A DNA stretch of 64,000 bases. Origin: Primorskyibacter sedentarius (GTDB taxonomy: Bacteria > Pseudomonadota > Alphaproteobacteria > Rhodobacterales > Rhodobacteraceae). This document shows, piece after piece, positions 19,473 through 28,874 of this stretch; position 1 is the stretch's first letter; every line of letters starts with the position of its first letter. The notes below the pieces were generated by a model. It did no database searches. It was not told the origin of the DNA and saw only the letters and a list, made by a program, of their open reading frames with translations. Position numbers and translations under genes: made by a program. The DNA lies in assembly GCF_004342065.1 (NCBI RefSeq), contig NZ_SLZU01000002.1, forward strand, positions 186,001 through 250,000. Direction: 5' to 3'.

Positions 19473-21343
19473 GCCGACTTCCGCTTACGTTGGCGAAGTT
19501 TCGCTAGTAGCAGCATCAACGCAGCAGGCGTCATGCTGTCAACTTTTGCGGCCTCCGCGAGGTTACCAGGGCGTTTAGCCGTGAGCTTTGTCTTCAGCTC
19601 ATTGGAAAGCCCATCGATAGTCGCGTAGTCAAAATCCGATGGTATCGCCTGCGCCTCATCTCGGCGGATAAGCTCGACATCTCTTTGTTGACGTTCAATA
19701 TAATGCGCATAGAGCGCCTCAATGCTTAGCTGTTCACGCGTTTTTGCATCAATGTCCTCGAACGCGTCCGAAAGAATATCAAGATGCGAAAAATCTACGT
19801 TAGGGAACGACAGCAGTTGGAAACCGGACCGGCGCGCTCCGTCATGATTAATGCTAACACCGGCCCCACCAATTTCCTGTGATGTGAAACAGTTTTGATT
19901 CAGCAGCTCTCGCGCCGACGACAACCGCTCGCACTTGTCCTCAAACACCGCTTTGCGTTCATCCGAGACACACCCCAAAGTGATGGCATACGGAGTAAGG
20001 CGCTGATCAGCATTGTCTGCACGCAAAGAGAGGCGAAACTCTGCTCGTGACGTGAACATGCGGTAAGGTTCTTGGACCCCGCGCGTTACCAGATCGTCTA
20101 TCATGACGCCAATATAGCTATCGGATCTGCTGAATTTCAACGGTCCAAGCCCATGCACTGATGCAGCGGCATTCAAGCCAGCAACCAGACCCTGTGCAGC
20201 GGCTTCCTCGTATCCTGTCGTGCCGTTGATCTGGCCTGCCAGATAGAGCCCCTTGACTGTCTTCACCGAAAGCGTCGCGTCCAAGGCGCGAGGATCGACG
20301 TAGTCGTACTCAATCGCATATCCGGGCTGTAAAATAACCGCATTCTCCAATCCGAGGATCGATGCGACATACTCGGCTTGGACATCCTCCGGCAGGGACG
20401 TCGAAATTCCGTTTGGGTAAACGGTGTCAACATCCAGGCCTTCGGGTTCGAGGAAAATCTGATGGGACTGCTTATCAGGAAAGCGAACAATTTTGTCTTC
20501 AACGGACGGACAGTACCGAGGACCAACCCCTTCGATATGACCGCCATACATCGCTGATTTACCTATGTTTTTCCTGATTATTTCATGAGTTCTCTCATTC
20601 GTGTGGGTGATTCCACAGCTGACTTGCGGCAGTGTAGTGCCGTTTGACAGGAATGAAAAAGTGACTGGATTCTCGTCCCCTGGCTGATCTTCAAGGACAC
20701 TCCAATTAATACTGCGGCGGTCTAACCGCGGCGGTGTCCCCGTTTTCAGGCGCCCCAGAGAAAGATCGAATTCTTCGATGCGTGCCGCAAGCTTTATTGA
20801 TGGCGCGTCGCCCATCCGACCTCCTGGACGCGATACGTCGCCGATATGGATAATCCCGTTGAGGAAAGTCCCAGTTGTGAGGACAACCGCTCTCGAGGCG
20901 ATCTTTGATTGGTCGGCTAAAATAACCCCGCCGACACGGCCGCTTTCCATCATGAAGTCTGCGACCTCGCCTTCAATGATGTCCAGTTTCTGGATCGACA
21001 TCAATTCACGCAACATTTCTTGACGGTAAACCTTTCGGTCAGCTTGTGCTCTAGGGCCTTGTACCGCAGGGCCCTTGCGTCTGTTCAGCAGGCGAAACTG
21101 GATCCCGGCCTTATCTGCGGCGCGGCCCATAACTCCGTCGAATGCATCAATTTCGCGGACAAGATGGCCTTTACCCAATCCCCCAATTGCGGGATTGCAG
21201 GACATTACACCGATACCGGCTTTCTTGAGCGTGACCAAAGCGGTCCGCGCACCCATACGAGCCGAAGCGCTGGCAGCCTCGGTTCCAGCATGTCCACCAC
21301 CTACGATGACGACGTCGTATGCATAATGTTTCACGTGAAACAC
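19469..21343 (-). CDS. mnmG: tRNA uridine-5-carboxymethylaminomethyl modification enzyme MnmG (GidA)
   Basis: With MnmE it makes the cmnm5 modification at the wobble uridine of certain tRNAs. The protein of 624 residues has an N-terminal FAD-binding loop ([15 protein letters not shown], with GGGHAG at 15-20) and the family strings [15 protein letters not shown] and [19 protein letters not shown]. The start is a GTG at 21343 whose last two bases are the first two of a parS palindrome, giving an N-terminus M(V)FHVKH. An upstream extension into mnmE is open but not conserved. It begins four bases after the mnmE stop. Confidence 0.96.
   Translation of the reverse strand: MFHVKHYAYDVVIVGGGHAGTEAASASARMGARTALVTLKKAGIGVMSCNPAIGGLGKGHLVREIDAFDGVMGRAADKAGIQFRLLNRRKGPAVQGPRAQADRKVYRQEMLRELMSIQKLDIIEGEVADFMMESGRVGGVILADQSKIASRAVVLTTGTFLNGIIHIGDVSRPGGRMGDAPSIKLAARIEEFDLSLGRLKTGTPPRLDRRSINWSVLEDQPGDENPVTFSFLSNGTTLPQVSCGITHTNERTHEIIRKNIGKSAMYGGHIEGVGPRYCPSVEDKIVRFPDKQSHQIFLEPEGLDVDTVYPNGISTSLPEDVQAEYVASILGLENAVILQPGYAIEYDYVDPRALDATLSVKTVKGLYLAGQINGTTGYEEAAAQGLVAGLNAAASVHGLGPLKFSRSDSYIGVMIDDLVTRGVQEPYRMFTSRAEFRLSLRADNADQRLTPYAITLGCVSDERKAVFEDKCERLSSARELLNQNCFTSQEIGGAGVSINHDGARRSGFQLLSFPNVDFSHLDILSDAFEDIDAKTREQLSIEALYAHYIERQQRDVELIRRDEAQAIPSDFDYATIDGLSNELKTKLTAKRPGNLAEAAKVDSMTPAALMLLLAKLRQRKRKSA
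21327..21342. other. parS: parS centromere site at the mnmG start codon
   Basis: This is a second perfect TGTTTCACGTGAAACA palindrome. It overlaps the GTG start of mnmG by two bases and encodes the N-terminal residues after it. It lies 1,893 bases from the other site. Confidence 0.95.
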
Positions 21344-21347
21344 TCCA

Positions 21348-22625
21348 TTACTTGCCAAGGCAGAAGCTGGAGAAGATTTCATCCAGCAAGTTCTCAACAT
21401 CAATCCGCCCGATCAAGGCTTCCAGCTGCCGAATCGCGAAGCGCAACTCCTCTGCGGCAATATCATACTGGATGCTGCCCATATCAATAAGTGCAGATGC
21501 TTTCGCAATCGCATCCAGGGAATTTCTTATCGCGACCCGGTGCCGATCCCGCGTCGCAAGGCCAGCGCCTTGAGAGCGGGTTAGTAATGTCGACGTGATC
21601 TGCTTAACCAAATTGTCAACGCCTTGGCCGGTTAACCCGGAAACACCATCACCATTCTTATCCGCTTTTGCGACAATGGAAATATCTCCCGAAGACAACA
21701 CGGCTTCTTTCGGTGGCGTACCCTCAAAAAGCAAGACCCGAAGGTCAGCCGTCCCTGCTCGCTCCATGGCCCGCTCGATCCCTAAGCCCTCGACGAAGTC
21801 GTCTGTTTCGCGAAGACCGGCGGTGTCAAGAAGCGTAACCGGCAACCCGCCAAGATCCATACGGACTTCTATGACATCGCGCGTCGTGCCCGCAATTTCA
21901 GAGGTTATTGCCGCATCACGCCCCGAGAGAGCATTCAGAAGAGTGGATTTTCCAACATTGGGCGCACCAATGATTGCGACCTCAAAACCGGTTCTGATAC
22001 GTTCAGCTGCGTCAAAACCGGCCAGTTCTTTGCGCAGGGATACAGATATCTTTGTAGTGATTTCAACTACTTCTGGTCCGACATCTTCCGGGACCTCTTC
22101 GTCAGCAAAATCAATCACGGCCTCTAACAACGCCGCGGCTCTGATTAGCTGAGACCTCCAGCCCTCGACCGCTTTACCAAGATCACCTGACAAAGAGCGT
22201 AATGCCTGAACCCGCTGCGCCTCGGTCTCAGCTTCAATCAAATCAGCCAGACCTTCGACCTGCGCCAGATCGAGACACCCATTCTCCAACGCGCGTCGCG
22301 TGAATTCTCCTGGCTCTGCGAGGCGCAGTCCCGGGATGCCGGACAACTCCCGTAAAACCGCAGAGACGACGGCAACGCTGCCGTGCAAATGGAGCTCAAC
22401 CACTTCTTCGCCGGTGAAGCTCGCCCCTTCGGGAAACCTTAGGATCAAAGCCTTGTCGAGAAATTCGCCGTGGACCGTGCGCACGTTTCGTACCGCATGG
22501 CGTCTAGGTTCCGGCAAGCTGCCACATAAGGCAATACCAGCGGCCTCAGCCTGAGGTCCAGAGATCCGAATAACGGCAACGCCGGCTTTGCCTTGCGCCG
22601 TCGCCAAGGCGTAAATCGTGTCCAT
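21348..22625 (-). CDS. mnmE: tRNA modification GTPase MnmE (TrmE)
   Basis: This is the GTPase partner of MnmG. Of its 425 residues, the N-terminal tetrahydrofolate-binding domain starts [23 protein letters not shown]. The inserted G domain has G1 at 220-228 (GAPNVGKST), G2/G3 around [10 protein letters not shown] and [10 protein letters not shown]. The C-terminus ends in CLGK, the conserved CxGK motif needed for modification. It begins 25 bases after rho and is followed by mnmG after four bases. It probably heads or continues the mnmE-mnmG-rsmG-parA-parB operon. Confidence 0.96.
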   Translation of the reverse strand: MDTIYALATAQGKAGVAVIRISGPQAEAAGIALCGSLPEPRRHAVRNVRTVHGEFLDKALILRFPEGASFTGEEVVELHLHGSVAVVSAVLRELSGIPGLRLAEPGEFTRRALENGCLDLAQVEGLADLIEAETEAQRVQALRSLSGDLGKAVEGWRSQLIRAAALLEAVIDFADEEVPEDVGPEVVEITTKISVSLRKELAGFDAAERIRTGFEVAIIGAPNVGKSTLLNALSGRDAAITSEIAGTTRDVIEVRMDLGGLPVTLLDTAGLRETDDFVEGLGIERAMERAGTADLRVLLFEGTPPKEAVLSSGDISIVAKADKNGDGVSGLTGQGVDNLVKQITSTLLTRSQGAGLATRDRHRVAIRNSLDAIAKASALIDMGSIQYDIAAEELRFAIRQLEALIGRIDVENLLDEIFSSFCLGK

Positions 22626-22650
22626 AACTCACCTCGATCAGCAATCGTTC

Positions 22651-23922
22651 TCAGGTGTTCATGGAATCGAAGAATTCCGCGTTGCTCTTCGTCTGTTTGA
22701 GCTTCGACAGGAGGAATTCGATCGCGTCTGTCGTCCCCATAGGGTTCAGAATGCGGCGCAGGACAAAGGTCTTCTGAAGGTCAATTTTATCGACCAGAAG
22801 TTCTTCTTTCCGTGTACCGGACTTCAGAATATCCATGGACGGATATACGCGCTTGTCCGCCACCTTACGGTCAAGCACGATTTCCGAGTTACCTGTGCCT
22901 TTGAATTCTTCAAAGATGACTTCGTCCATCCGGCTACCAGTATCAATCAGTGCAGTAGCGATGATTGTCAGCGAACCACCTTCTTCGATATTCCGAGCCG
23001 CACCGAAGAAACGCTTTGGACGTTGCAGTGCGTTCGCATCCACACCACCCGTCAGAACCTTACCGGAAGACGGCACCACTGTGTTGAACGCCCTACCAAG
23101 TCTTGTGATAGAGTCGAGAAGAATCACAACATCTCGTTTGTGTTCGACAAGACGCTTGGCCTTCTCAATCACCATCTCCGACACTGCGACATGCCGGGTC
23201 GCAGGTTCGTCAAAGGTCGAGGAAATCACCTCGCCCTTCACAGAGCGCTGCATGTCGGTGACTTCTTCCGGCCGCTCGTCGATCAGCAGAACAATCAGAT
23301 ATGCATCCGGATGGTTCACCTCGATCGATCGGGCGATATTCTGCAACAGAACCGTCTTACCAGTCCGCGGCGGAGCAACGATCAGGGATCGCTGGCCCTT
23401 ACCGATCGGCGCCACCAGGTCGATGACGCGCGCGGACTTGTCCTTGATCGTCGGATCCTCGACCTCCATCTTCAGCCGCTCGTCAGGATAAAGAGGTGTC
23501 AGGTTGTCAAAGGCAATCTTGTGGCGCGCCTTCTCGGGATCTTCAAAGTTGATCTTCAGAACGCTCATCAGGGCAAAATACCGCTCCGACTCCTCCGGAG
23601 CCTTGATCGTGCCTTCGATCGTATCCCCGGTGCGGAGCGAAAACTTGCGGATCATATCAGGCGACACGTAGATATCGTCAGGACCGGGCAGATAGTTCGC
23701 CTCTGGCGAGCGCAGGAAACCAAATCCGTCCTGAAGTACCTCCAGAACGCCGTCCCCGCCGATTTCCCAGCCTTCATCAGCCCGCTCACGCAGGATCTGG
23801 AACATCATTTCGCCCTTCCGCATGGTCGAGGCGTTTTCGATTTCCAGCTCTTCGGCCATCGCCAGAAGGTCTTTCGGGCTCTTGGCTTTCAGATCCGCGA
23901 GGTTCAGGGAGTCTTGTGTCAT
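22651..23922 (-). CDS. rho: Transcription termination factor Rho
   Basis: This hexameric RNA helicase of 423 residues has an N-terminal RNA-binding cold-shock-like domain ([15 protein letters not shown]). The ATPase core carries [12 protein letters not shown] near residue 180, the Q-loop region and the [26 protein letters not shown] outline of the R-loop. The length is normal and no insertion is seen. Gene order hemJ-rho-mnmE matches other alphaproteobacteria next to the origin. Confidence 0.97.
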   Translation of the reverse strand: MTQDSLNLADLKAKSPKDLLAMAEELEIENASTMRKGEMMFQILRERADEGWEIGGDGVLEVLQDGFGFLRSPEANYLPGPDDIYVSPDMIRKFSLRTGDTIEGTIKAPEESERYFALMSVLKINFEDPEKARHKIAFDNLTPLYPDERLKMEVEDPTIKDKSARVIDLVAPIGKGQRSLIVAPPRTGKTVLLQNIARSIEVNHPDAYLIVLLIDERPEEVTDMQRSVKGEVISSTFDEPATRHVAVSEMVIEKAKRLVEHKRDVVILLDSITRLGRAFNTVVPSSGKVLTGGVDANALQRPKRFFGAARNIEEGGSLTIIATALIDTGSRMDEVIFEEFKGTGNSEIVLDRKVADKRVYPSMDILKSGTRKEELLVDKIDLQKTFVLRRILNPMGTTDAIEFLLSKLKQTKSNAEFFDSMNT

Positions 23923-24043
23923 CGGAATATCCTGGTTCGCGCCATTTCGACGTCCACCGGTCCTGCAATGTGTCAGAGAACACGCACCCCGGACGGGGCG
24001 GTTGCAGGTAAATAGGCAAACTCGCCGTGACTGTCAATCGCCG

Positions 24044-24493
24044 TCAGAATTTCACGACAACGGAAAGGACGATCAAGACCATCAGGACAGTCGGAACCTC
24101 GTTCATCAGGCGATATTGGCGGCCAGTCAGGCTGTTCTCTCCGCGCAGGAAATCCTTTCGCCGAGCTGCCAGCCAATGGTGATACCATGTCATGCCCAAT
24201 ACCCCCGCTGCCTTCGTCCAGGCCCATAGCTGGCCCCAGTCAACGATGCCGGGCGTGAACACAAGCGCCAGCCCAAACAGCCAGGTCGCAATCATCGCCG
24301 GCCCCATGATGGCGCGCAGCAGCTTTACTTCCATCACTTGGAAAGTCGCGTCCGTCGCGTCACCGGTTTTACACCGCTCCACGTGATAGACGAACAATCT
24401 GGGCAGGTAGAACAGTCCAGCCATCCAGGAGATCACCGCCATGATGTGGATCGACTTTATCCATGGATAGGCCAGGCTCAGCATGTCGGACAT
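24044..24493 (-). CDS. hemJ: Protoporphyrinogen oxidase HemJ (CopD/UPF0093 family)
   Basis: This 149-residue integral membrane protein has about four transmembrane helices. The N-terminal KSIHIMAVISWMAGLFYLPRLFVYHVE holds conserved histidines and the family W-M-A-G-L-F-Y-L-P-R-L-F pattern. A second conserved region is TWYHHWLA, and the C-terminus reads RLMNEVPT. HemJ oxidises protoporphyrinogen IX in bacteria that lack HemY and HemG. It is the last leftward gene before the proposed replication origin. Confidence 0.9.
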   Translation of the reverse strand: MSDMLSLAYPWIKSIHIMAVISWMAGLFYLPRLFVYHVERCKTGDATDATFQVMEVKLLRAIMGPAMIATWLFGLALVFTPGIVDWGQLWAWTKAAGVLGMTWYHHWLAARRKDFLRGENSLTGRQYRLMNEVPTVLMVLIVLSVVVKF

Positions 24494-24577
24494 CGTGTTC
24501 TCCCTGTGAGGTCGGGCATTCTTAAATAATTAAAGAATTATAGAAAAGATGATTAAGGAGTAGGGGACACCGACTCC

Positions 24578-24586
24578 TGTGGATCA
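24578..24586 (-). promoter_or_regulatory. DnaA-box-like 9-mer
   Basis: TGTGGATCA differs from the box complement TGTGGATAA at one base. It lies 16 bases after the first AT-rich stretch of the proposed origin. Confidence 0.5.
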
Positions 24587-24712
24587 ATGACCTGTACCGC
24601 GACTTATCCCAAGTGGAAAACTCGGGCGTGACCCATGTGGAACATTTTGCAACATGAGAGGCAGGATGACGTTTTTTCATATTAATTTCTGATAGATAAA
24701 TTATATCTCAGT

Positions 24713-24721
24713 CGTGGATAA
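24713..24721 (-). promoter_or_regulatory. DnaA-box-like 9-mer
   Basis: CGTGGATAA has one mismatch to TGTGGATAA, at the first base, which is often tolerated. It directly follows the second AT-rich stretch. Confidence 0.55.
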
Positions 24722-24905
24722 TTGCTGAATAACCCCGGTAGGTTCATTGCGGTTAATGAATGTACACATCGCGGATTCTATCCTTATCCTCTGTGTGGAA
24801 GGCCGAGCGACGGACTGAAAACTGCGGCTTTGGTCCCCAACTTGCAATGTCGGGGCTTTTTCCCCAGTAATGTTCCTTAACATACCCCTAAGCAAACCCA
24901 CGGAC

Positions 24906-24914
24906 TTACCCACA
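24906..24914 (+). promoter_or_regulatory. DnaA-box-like 9-mer touching the maf start codon
   Basis: TTACCCACA has one mismatch to TTATCCACA. Its last base is the A of the maf ATG. Confidence 0.45.
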
Positions 24915-25513
24915 TGCCAAATGAGTTGGTGCTTGCCTCAGGCTCCAGTATTCGGGCCCAGCTGCTTCGGGATGCGCGGGTGCCGTTCATCGTCGCTCCA
25001 GCGAAAATTGACGAATCTTCGATCAGGGCCGGCATGGAAGTGGAGGACGCGATCCCCCGTGATATTGCGGATACATTGGCCGAAATGAAAGCCAGGAAAG
25101 CCAGCGGTAAGACGCCGGGACGGCTGGTCCTAGGGTGTGATCAGGTCTTGGCGGTGGATCGTAAGGTCCTTGGAAAGCCCGACACGCCGAGAGAATTGCG
25201 GGAGCAGCTCGAGCTGTTGCGCAATCGGAAACATCAACTCCTGTCGGCCGCCGTCCTGTATAAGGATGGGGAACCCAAGTGGCGGCACGTTTCCACGGCG
25301 CGCCTGACGATGCGGGATTTCTCCAATGGCTTTCTCGACGACTATATCGCCCGAAACTGGGACAGCGTCCGGCACTGCGTTGGCGGGTATAAGCTGGAGG
25401 AGGAAGGTGTGCGGTTATTTGCGCGGATCGAAGGGGACTATTTCACCATCCTTGGCCTGCCGCTGTTGGAATTGCTGAACTATCTCGCAATCAGCGGCGA
25501 GATCGAGTCATGA
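24914..25513 (+). CDS. maf: Maf-family nucleotide pyrophosphatase
   Basis: This 199-residue house-cleaning enzyme hydrolyses non-canonical nucleoside triphosphates. The N-terminal string LVLASGSSIRAQLL and the central LGCDQVLAVDRKVLGKP are characteristic. The sub-class (YhdE-like dTTP/UTP or YceF-like m7GTP) cannot be fixed by eye. It is the first rightward gene after the proposed origin and overlaps the following 77-codon gene by four bases. Confidence 0.92.
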   Translation: MPNELVLASGSSIRAQLLRDARVPFIVAPAKIDESSIRAGMEVEDAIPRDIADTLAEMKARKASGKTPGRLVLGCDQVLAVDRKVLGKPDTPRELREQLELLRNRKHQLLSAAVLYKDGEPKWRHVSTARLTMRDFSNGFLDDYIARNWDSVRHCVGGYKLEEEGVRLFARIEGDYFTILGLPLLELLNYLAISGEIES

Positions 25514-25743
25514 CCGCCCCACAGACCCTGCTGGCCGGCAAGATCGAGGTTTTGGCGTCCATGACGCGCGTGTGGCTGAATGATGCTCCCGCTCACTTCG
25601 ATAGCATTTCGGCCCAACGGGAAGGATGCGTCTGCGTCGACGGTTCAGAGGCGGCGTTGAGTGAGTGGGCGCTGTCCAACAAGAAGTGGTTTGGAACCGC
25701 GGGCTCGAAAGACGATGCCGTCCGTGCTGCGGTGACGCTATGA
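25510..25743 (+). CDS. Small protein of unknown function between maf and coaE
   Basis: This 77-residue product is not recognised. It starts at ATGA overlapping the maf stop, and its own stop overlaps the coaE start in the same way. It is therefore translationally coupled on both sides and probably real. The sequence is mixed, with three tryptophans, a Cys-x-Cys (CVC), no signal peptide and no transmembrane segment. In many alphaproteobacteria this slot holds aroE (shikimate dehydrogenase, about 275 residues); nothing in this short protein looks like AroE. Confidence 0.6.
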   Translation: MTAPQTLLAGKIEVLASMTRVWLNDAPAHFDSISAQREGCVCVDGSEAALSEWALSNKKWFGTAGSKDDAVRAAVTL

Positions 25744-26327
25744 GCTTTCGCCTCGGCCTGACCGGATCAATCGGTATGGGAAAGTCTACAACGGCGGCTA
25801 TGTTCGCGGATGAGGGATGCGCCGTCTGGGACGCCGATGCGGCCGTGCATAGGCTCTATTCCGGCGCTGCCGTTCCGGCGGTCGGCGCCGTCTTTCCGAA
25901 TGCGATTGTCGACGGCACGGTGTCGCGAGAGGCACTGAAGCAAATCATATCCTCTGACAGTGAAGCGCTGGGAAAGCTCGAAGCGATCATTCACCCGTTG
26001 GTACGCCAGGACAGGGCCCGGTTCGCCCGCGAAGCAGAGGCAGATATTCTGGTTTTCGACATTCCGCTGCTTTTTGAAACGGGTAGCCGGGACGAATTCG
26101 ATGCGGTCACATGTGTCACTGTTTCACCTGAAATCCAGCGAGAGCGCGTGTTGGCCCGAGGAACAATGACGCAAGCCCAGTTCGAGATGATCCTTGCCAA
26201 GCAGATGCCGATCACCGAAAATGTTGCGCTCTCGGATTATGTCGTGGTCACCGACACGGTGGACCATGCGCGGACGCAGGTGAGGGACGTGGTGGCAGAT
26301 ATCAAAAGGCGGATGGCTGATGCGTGA
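25740..26327 (+). CDS. coaE: Dephospho-CoA kinase
   Basis: It phosphorylates dephospho-CoA in the last step of coenzyme A synthesis. The P-loop GSIGMGKS is at residues 9-16, followed by the family strings [19 protein letters not shown] and [10 protein letters not shown]. It has 195 residues, starting at ATG 25740 rather than an upstream in-frame codon. It overlaps the preceding gene by four bases and dnaQ by eight. Confidence 0.95.
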   Translation: MSFRLGLTGSIGMGKSTTAAMFADEGCAVWDADAAVHRLYSGAAVPAVGAVFPNAIVDGTVSREALKQIISSDSEALGKLEAIIHPLVRQDRARFAREAEADILVFDIPLLFETGSRDEFDAVTCVTVSPEIQRERVLARGTMTQAQFEMILAKQMPITENVALSDYVVVTDTVDHARTQVRDVVADIKRRMADA

Positions 26328-27006
26328 AATCGTGATGGATACGGAAACCACTGGTTTTGACCCAGAAACCGGCGACCGGATTGTCGAGATTGGCGGCGTG
26401 GAGCTTTTCAACCATGTGCCGACTGGCCGGACCTATCATCAATACATCAACCCGGAACGCTCCATGCCGAAAGATGCGTTCGAGGTACACGGGCTCGGAG
26501 ACGATTTTCTGCGCGACAAACCTGTTTTCGCCAAGATCGTCGATGATTTTCTGGAATTCGTCAGCGACGCGAAGCTTGTAATCCACAATGCCAGCTTCGA
26601 CATGAAATTCCTCAATGCGGAACTCCGGTGGTTGAAAAAGCCGCTGCTCCCTTGGGAGCAGGCAATCGACACGCTGGAGATTGCCCGAAAGAAATTCCCC
26701 GGTTCGCCGGCGTCGCTTGACGCGCTGTGCAGACGTTTCGGAATTGATAACTCCAGCCGGACCCTGCACGGGGCGCTGTTGGACAGCGAGATCCTGGCAG
26801 AGGTCTATCTGGAGCTTATTGGCGGCAAGCAGCCTGACTTTGCGCTCGCTCCGGCGCGTGGCGAGAAATCGGCGGGGAATGCCGAGGATTGGAGGCCTTC
26901 TCGCAGGCCCACGCCCCTGCCCTCACGGATCACTGAAGAAGAAAAGGCGGCTCACGCCGCCTTTGTCGAGAAACTTGGGGATGGCGCGCTCTGGCTCAAA
27001 GGCTGA
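26320..27006 (+). CDS. dnaQ: DNA polymerase III epsilon subunit (3'-5' exonuclease)
   Basis: This is the proofreading exonuclease of the replicative polymerase, with 228 residues. DEDDh exonuclease motifs are present: D7 and E9 in [20 protein letters not shown] in the middle, and the C-terminal [14 protein letters not shown] with catalytic histidine and aspartate. A C-terminal tail of about 50 residues rich in charged residues would contact the alpha subunit. It is convergent with secB across 13 bases. Confidence 0.95.
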   Translation: MREIVMDTETTGFDPETGDRIVEIGGVELFNHVPTGRTYHQYINPERSMPKDAFEVHGLGDDFLRDKPVFAKIVDDFLEFVSDAKLVIHNASFDMKFLNAELRWLKKPLLPWEQAIDTLEIARKKFPGSPASLDALCRRFGIDNSSRTLHGALLDSEILAEVYLELIGGKQPDFALAPARGEKSAGNAEDWRPSRRPTPLPSRITEEEKAAHAAFVEKLGDGALWLKG

Positions 27007-27019
27007 ACGCGCCCGCTGC

Positions 27020-27526
27020 TCAGGCGTCCGCCTTGGGCTTTTCGGCCTGACGACGCTGAATTTCCGCGCGGTACAGCTGGAGAAAGTCGATATTCTCCAG
27101 GTTCAGCGGCGGGAAGCCACCATCGCGGGTCACGTCTGAAACGATACGACGCACGAAGGGGAACAGCATCCGGGGGCATTCGATCAGCAGGAACGGATGC
27201 ATCTGGTCTTCTGGTACGCCCTCGATGTGGAAGACGCCGGCATAGTCAAGCTCCAGCAGGAAAAGGTGGTCGCCGGAATCCTTGGCCTTGCTGTCGACTT
27301 TCAGCTTCAGCACGACCTCGTACTGGTTGTCGGCGCTGCGCTTCTTGGCGTCCAGGTTCACCTGCACGGTAACATCAGGCTGAACTTCGCCAGTCGCACC
27401 CTTCTGCGACAGGATGTTTTCGAATGACATGTCGCGCACGAATTGTGCGAGAACATTCATCTTCATTTGCGGTGCAGCAGTTGCAGCGGCTGCATCGGGC
27501 GCTTGGGCCCCGTTTTCTTCGGCCAT
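27020..27526 (-). CDS. secB: Protein-export chaperone SecB
   Basis: This tetrameric chaperone holds precursor proteins unfolded and delivers them to SecA. The 168-residue product has the family strings QFVRDMSFENI, VQVNLDAKKRS, FLLELDYAGVF and ECPRMLFPFVRRIVSDVTRDGGFPPL in outline. The ATG at 27526 is chosen because GGGAGAG lies a few bases upstream; the nine-residue extension is unsupported. It is adjacent to dnaQ, as in Caulobacter. Confidence 0.96.
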   Translation of the reverse strand: MAEENGAQAPDAAAATAAPQMKMNVLAQFVRDMSFENILSQKGATGEVQPDVTVQVNLDAKKRSADNQYEVVLKLKVDSKAKDSGDHLFLLELDYAGVFHIEGVPEDQMHPFLLIECPRMLFPFVRRIVSDVTRDGGFPPLNLENIDFLQLYRAEIQRRQAEKPKADA

Positions 27527-27602
27527 GCGTCGTCTCTCCCAATGGCGTAACACAATTTCGTCACCGGAGTATCAGGTACAGTCGGCGGCCTCAATGCTCT
27601 GA

Positions 27603-28106
27603 TCAGTGCTTTGTCCAGCCCGAGGGCGGTTGATGCGTCGGTCGCTTGCCCGGCTTTACCTCGGTATACTCCCCCTCGACGACATCGCCATCAATGGGCC
27701 CTCTGGGGTGATGGTGCTGCGGACGATGTCGCTGTTGCGACCCCATTTCGAACTGCTGAACTGTCACGCGCTTTCGCGCCCATTCATATACCGCCTGGCG
27801 GATGGGCGGCGCCAACAGGGCAAAGCCCACTGCATCCGTGAAGAACCCCGGCGTGAGCAAAAGCACACCCGACACCAGGATCATTGCACCATGTGCGAGC
27901 GGCTCTGTCGGGTCACGCAGCTCTGAAAACGAAGACCGCAGGTTGGCCATGGCCTGAGCGCCCTGCGACCGGACAAGCCAGGTGCCCAAAATCGCGGTAA
28001 GCACCACGATACCGAGGGTCGGCCACAGACCGATAAAACCGCCAACTTGTATGAACAGGGCGATCTCGATCAGCGGAATCGACAGGAATGCTACTAACAG
28101 CCACAT
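27603..28106 (-). CDS. fxsA: FxsA-family cytoplasmic membrane protein
   Basis: This 167-residue membrane protein is named for the E. coli suppressor of F exclusion of phage T7. Three to four hydrophobic segments are visible (MWLLVAFLSIPLIEIALFI, LWPTLGIVVLTAILGTWLV, a third near MILVSGVLLLTPGFFTDAVGF). The GFFTDA pattern after a hydrophobic stretch is typical of the family. ATG 28106 is preferred because AAGGAA precedes it; an ATG 27 bases upstream is possible. The C-terminal 30 residues are His-rich and charged. Confidence 0.85.
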   Translation of the reverse strand: MWLLVAFLSIPLIEIALFIQVGGFIGLWPTLGIVVLTAILGTWLVRSQGAQAMANLRSSFSELRDPTEPLAHGAMILVSGVLLLTPGFFTDAVGFALLAPPIRQAVYEWARKRVTVQQFEMGSQQRHRPQHHHPRGPIDGDVVEGEYTEVKPGKRPTHQPPSGWTKH

Positions 28107-28211
28107 CGGCAGGGTTCCTTTCACAGCGGGCATGGTGGACTTGGCCCATCTCAGCCCCTACATAGGAAACCTGACCGCCTGTTTCCATGTGTGCCAGATA
28201 AAGAGGACCCT

Positions 28212-28874
28212 ATGAGCTCTCCAATACTACAACTTCTGGTGCTTGCAGGCATCGTTATATTCCTGATTCTGCGCCTGCGGAGCGTTCTGGGCACGCGTGA
28301 TGGCTTTGAGCCCACGCAAAAGCCCGCAGCAACCCCCGCGTCGACGCGTCGCAAGCCCGACCTGTCGGTGATCGACGGCGGCCCTGACCGTGACATTGTC
28401 GACCATGTGCCCGATGGCTCGCCCGCTGCTGCCGCACTTGCAAAGATGAAGAGTGTCGAACCCGATTTCGGGGTCGCGGACTTTCTGCAAGGCGCCCGCG
28501 GTGCCTATGAGATGATCCTCATGGGGTTCGAGCGTGGCGAAATGGCCGAGATCAAGCCGTTTCTTGCTGAAGACGTGTACCAAACGTTCGCAGAAGTGGT
28601 CGAAGCCCGCGAAGCGCAGGGCCTGACGATCGAGGCAGAGTTCGTGGGTGTCCGCGAACTATCTCTGGTCAATGCCGAGTTTGACGATACCACCCGTCTG
28701 GCAGAGATCACCGTGCGTTTCGTCGGTGAGCTGACATCTGTCGTGCGGGATCGCGCTGGCGAAATCATCGAAGGCAGCGCCTCGCAGATCAAGCGCCAAA
28801 AGGACATCTGGACCTTTGCCCGCACGATGGGTGCGGACGATCCAAACTGGCAGCTTGTCGCAACAGGCGAATGA
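28212..28874 (+). CDS. Tim44/TimA-domain membrane-anchored protein
   Basis: This 220-residue protein has one N-terminal transmembrane anchor (ILQLLVLAGIVIFLILRLRSVLG) and a Pro/Asp-rich linker. The C-terminal Tim44-like domain (about residues 80-215) contains the strings MILMGFERGEMAEIKPFLAEDVYQTF and AEITVRFVGELTSVVRD. Bacterial relatives are poorly understood inner-membrane proteins. ATG 28212 follows AAGAGGA. It overlaps mltA by four bases and is divergent from fxsA. Confidence 0.8.
   Translation: MSSPILQLLVLAGIVIFLILRLRSVLGTRDGFEPTQKPAATPASTRRKPDLSVIDGGPDRDIVDHVPDGSPAAAALAKMKSVEPDFGVADFLQGARGAYEMILMGFERGEMAEIKPFLAEDVYQTFAEVVEAREAQGLTIEAEFVGVRELSLVNAEFDDTTRLAEITVRFVGELTSVVRDRAGEIIEGSASQIKRQKDIWTFARTMGADDPNWQLVATGE

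Larger units (their letters stand above)
24494..24913. other. oriC: Probable chromosomal replication origin (oriC) in the hemJ-maf gap
   Basis: This gap of 420 bases is the longest in the window and is not coding. It contains two AT-rich stretches (about 24519-24562 and 24672-24710) suited to duplex unwinding. Several DnaA-box-like 9-mers are scattered between and after them. The best, each one mismatch from TTATCCACA, are at 24578-24586, 24713-24721 and 24906-24914; weaker ones are at 24604-24612, 24636-24644, 24784-24792 and 24794-24802. Genes diverge on both sides. The synteny (parAB, mnmG, mnmE, rho on one side; maf, coaE, dnaQ, secB on the other) matches the Caulobacter origin region. 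Assignment is inference from position and motifs. Confidence 0.7.

Noticed and set aside
22618-24015. 465-residue open frame antisense to rho
   Set aside because: Rho on the other strand is fully conserved. The antisense product is rich in Arg and His without family features.
26120-26135. parS-like TGTTTCACCTGAAATC in coaE
   Set aside because: It has three mismatches, including the central CG, and the site is inside a conserved coding region.
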